A DNA stretch of 64,000 nt, from positions 6,025,600-6,089,599 of the forward strand of contig NC_134036.1 in the NCBI RefSeq assembly GCF_964204645.1, in the 5' to 3' direction. The stretch comes from Tubulanus polymorphus (Eukaryota; Nemertea; Palaeonemertea; Tubulaniformes; Tubulanidae). The first letter of the stretch is position 1, and each line of letters begins with the position of its first letter. A program made the position numbers and the translations under genes. Below are positions 61,001 to 64,000 of the stretch, piece after piece. Below the pieces are notes generated by a model. That model did no database searches. It saw only the letters and a list, made by a program, of their open reading frames with translations, and had not been told where the DNA came from.

Positions 61001-63967
61001 ATGAAACTCGTGTGAACCTCTTCGATTCCGCAGGGGAATCGAACCCAGTTCGCTGATCCGCGTGGATTATTCAGTATCATCGCCGTACACGGCATATTGA
61101 CGTCATTTATCGGTTGTTTTCGTAGAGGAGATATCAATCCTTGAATAACTTCTGGTATCGTGTCGTTATTTGTAGGTTTATACCACTCTGTGTAGCTCAA
61201 TGGTTTCCCGTCAGACCACGTGTAAGAACTAGATCTAGCCTGGAAATTTAAGTGGCATATATATTATTATATGTACATCATATATATCATTACATGTAAT
61301 CTGTTGCCATTAGTAGTTTTTAACGAGCACATCTTAAAATCTACCTGCAGTTTTAATCCAACCATCATTACGAGCGCTTTCAGCGAGTATGCTTTACGAA
61401 GAAGTTCCGTGGCAAATAATGTCTTAATAGAAATCATTTCCTGTTCTGAGTTGATACTGAGTAGATGTCCCGCGTACTTCTGTCTACAGTACAATTCAGC
61501 ATTCTCCCAATTCAGACGTTTATCTCTGATGTATTTCACGCATGAAATTCCCGAATCTAGAAATCCTGATTTACAGACATTTTCAAACTGTTTTATCGGT
61601 AACGACTGTTCTAATATGTATTGTATTCGAAATGTCGGTACGCGACCTTGTACCTCTATTTTCAAGTCCATATGACTAAGACTATAAAAAACCTGTCCTG
61701 GTATCGCGAAATTGTTACATATTTTACTGCTGTGCTCCTGCGATTGGTCGGGGCCTACAGTGATGAAACGTTTGACCACGATAGGGTTGTAGTCAGAATC
61801 TTTTCTAATCGCACACGGTATCTTTGCGATATATTTTATTATGAATCTGAAGTATAGTATTTTGAATCTGATATATAGCATTATATACCTATCTCGGATA
61901 TATATTTTATATGCCAATAGTTCATTGGTTCTACCCGCAAATCCTGGGTACATTGGTGACTGAATAATTCCACACGTTACCGCGACGTTACTTTGTCTTT
62001 CCCTTATTTTCAACAACCGTTGACATTTACTCCGTAGTTCAACTAGCAATGGAAAGGTAATGAATGCTTGATCATAAGATACACGGACAGTGTTTAACAC
62101 AAGACCGCTATTAAGGAACTGGCTATTCAACCGCGTGTGACAGTGTCTGTATGGAATGTGATCCTGAAAACATCGGTCAACTTGATATTCATGCTTCGAT
62201 AATATGATAATGTATCTTAGAGAAAGGCGTCGGTTTTCGGGTGTAATCACGAGACAGTGAGACGTCATATTGATTTGACGTTCTCCTTCCTTTAAAACGT
62301 ACCCGTAACAGTCGGTAGGACGAAATCTGAGATATGAATAATAACTATCGACTGTTAACCAACCGTCCCAGCTATAAGCGTATCCTACTACGGTGACCGA
62401 TCCACCTGATGTAATCAGACTGACAACTGATCGACTAAAGTCATTGCCGGGACAATACGGACCGTAGCGTCTAGCCGTGAAATTACCACCGTCGTATATG
62501 TAAAATCCTGCTCGCTCGCAGTTCTCTGATAAAACTGTTAGTTCCATCTTCTCTTCATAGATAGCGACTCTTAATCCAAACACTTTTCTAGTGACGCGAT
62601 ATCTCATCGAGTTCTTCTCTGGAGTTGGGAACAGTGATTGTGATGTCATTTCCTTAGATTCCTGGACATAAATGAGTTATCATTAACTTCTTGAAACTAT
62701 TATCTGTTTATTATTATATAGTGATACATAGTAACCTTATATAAAATGTGTGACTCACCCAACCTTTGTAGACCTCCATATCTTCTATCGAAATTGATTC
62801 AACTTTGTACGCTATTTCAAACGTCACATCGTCGTGAAGTGTTGCTTTCAAAACGCACAGTACGACGAGAAAGCCGTCAGATTTGACACTCAGTGATTCC
62901 AGGTAGTTGTAACTGAGTAAAACATCAGTTCCTACTACGCGTAACCCTTCTAGTTTATATACACCGATGACGCCACCGGATGTGCTGAGATCACGTGTCC
63001 AGTTGAAGACGACGTACTGTAACACCTGCACTGTGATAGACCAGCAGTGTAAGTGTTTTGATCGAGTTATTACGTGTAAACTGTTGTCATCGGGAATGAG
63101 CACTCCCGACTCGTTATTAGAGATCTGAATCAACGGATTAGAGACGTTCCAATCAGATATTTTATAAAGTTGAACCACAAGCTGTGATTTGATTAGAATT
63201 TTATAGGATACTAAAGTAGCCTTGTTCGTTTTAGTATAAAATGAGGATGGTGGATGTCCGGATTGTTGGCGTATAAGACCTATCGGTTCACTGCTGGAGT
63301 TCCATCCGTCGTGAATTTTAAATGGTGTCTTGACGTAATACCGTGATTTGATATTGATGAGGGTTAGATTCATTCCTAAACCGTCTGGCATTCCTATCCA
63401 TTCAAGAAACATTGTACAAAAACGAATAAATAAATTGAATTTGTATCCCATTGGTGTTTTTAATTCATTCACGTTGAGAAATGAGTTTCCACAGTTGCCG
63501 CTGATTCTCAATCGGCTTCGTCCATAACGATACATGATATAAACCCGACTTCCTCGCGCACCATCGATGCGGCTCTTAAACATCAACAAGATCGAATCTT
63601 TGCGGCGGATTTCATGTTTTCCGTTACTGCAGAATCTGATATCAGCCTCATAGACGAGAAGGTAGTTATCACTACAGAATATTGACGGCTCGATGTCGTA
63701 GTAAAATTGGACGAGAAAAGTTCCCGGTAAAGAGCTGTTGATGAACAAACGACATTCAACACCGCGCGATAACGACGGGTAATTCGGTGAAACGATGTAA
63801 CCGGACGTAGAATCTAGCGGGTACCACGTGTTGTTACAAGACGAACTTACCGTCACAGACGATTCCTCGATAGAGTCTGCGCGATCAGCGCGCGCGATGC
63901 GAACTTGACAGACGATCAGCGACGCTACAAACAGCGCTCTCAGTCGCTGCTCCATACCGAACAACAT
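58009..63967 (-). CDS. CUB/C-type lectin/LDLa/LRR G-protein-coupled receptor, copy 3 (GRL101-like)
   Basis: Three exons: 63967-62759, 62661-61345 and 61239-58009, all phase 0 with introns of 97 and 105 bp, giving about 1,918 residues. The start is the ATG of MLFGMEQRLRALF; a longer frame upstream begins only with a non-ATG codon. The module order equals copy 1: signal peptide, CUB (SGYIVSPNYPS), diverged CUB modules, two C-type-lectin-like domains (split by the second intron at the same place as in copy 1), about seven LDLa repeats, LRR N-cap, LRRs, CC hinge, seven helices with CWLP and NPLLY, and TRHRF in place of E/DRY. The reading frame is intact throughout, unlike copy 2. It is presumed to be a plasma-membrane receptor of unknown ligand. 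The minus-strand order (copy 3, then copy 2) suggests tandem duplication, with copy 1 inverted. Confidence 0.92.
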
Positions 63968-64000
63968 AACTGCGACAGAATGAACGAAATTCGTCAAGTG

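Overview
This is a gene-sparse stretch of animal nuclear DNA. Coding exons are split by GT-AG introns, intergenic DNA is rich in repeats, and there are no bacterial-style operons. The gene content points to a lophotrochozoan, most likely a mollusc. The main clue is a set of LDLa-LRR-7TM receptors resembling the GRL101 type of the pond snail. Small cysteine-knot peptide genes and fold-back and tRNA-derived repeats fit the same picture. The species cannot be fixed from the sequence.

Left part (1-16 kb): the 3' end of an acidic PHD-finger ORF is followed by ten exons of one plus-strand extended short-chain dehydrogenase/epimerase gene (6053-15979). Its first coding exon was not located. Most of its visible introns hold their own tandem repeat: 32 bp, 92 bp, about 120 bp, 57 bp, 66 bp, 49 bp and 55/59 bp units. 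The 57-bp repeat returns as a second array at 17.5-18.1 kb.

Middle-left (20-28 kb): two tandem paralogous six-exon genes encode secreted, cysteine-containing proteins of a family I do not recognise. Exon phases match exactly and one exon has the same length in both.

Receptor cluster (29.5-45.7 kb and 58-64 kb): three paralogues encode giant (about 1,900-residue) receptors in three coding exons. The order is signal peptide, CUB modules, two C-type-lectin-like domains, an LDLa array, leucine-rich repeats and a seven-helix GPCR domain. Copies 1 (+) and 3 (-) are open throughout. Copy 2 (-) has an 8-bp net insertion and a nonsense codon and is called a pseudogene. The conserved Asp/Glu of the E/DRY motif is Thr in all three.

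Cysteine-knot cluster (49.3-56.1 kb): three short genes encode small secreted peptides with the C-C-CC-C-C pattern of inhibitor cystine knots. They are related by signal exon, intron and flank similarity. Each carries a hairpin 18-21 nt after its stop codon; the stems differ in sequence but remain paired, while the loops are similar. This looks like a conserved 3'-UTR RNA element and is the most novel item here.

The remaining sequence holds fold-back elements, long near-perfect palindromes, a tRNA-like SINE family often present as inverted pairs, and microsatellites.
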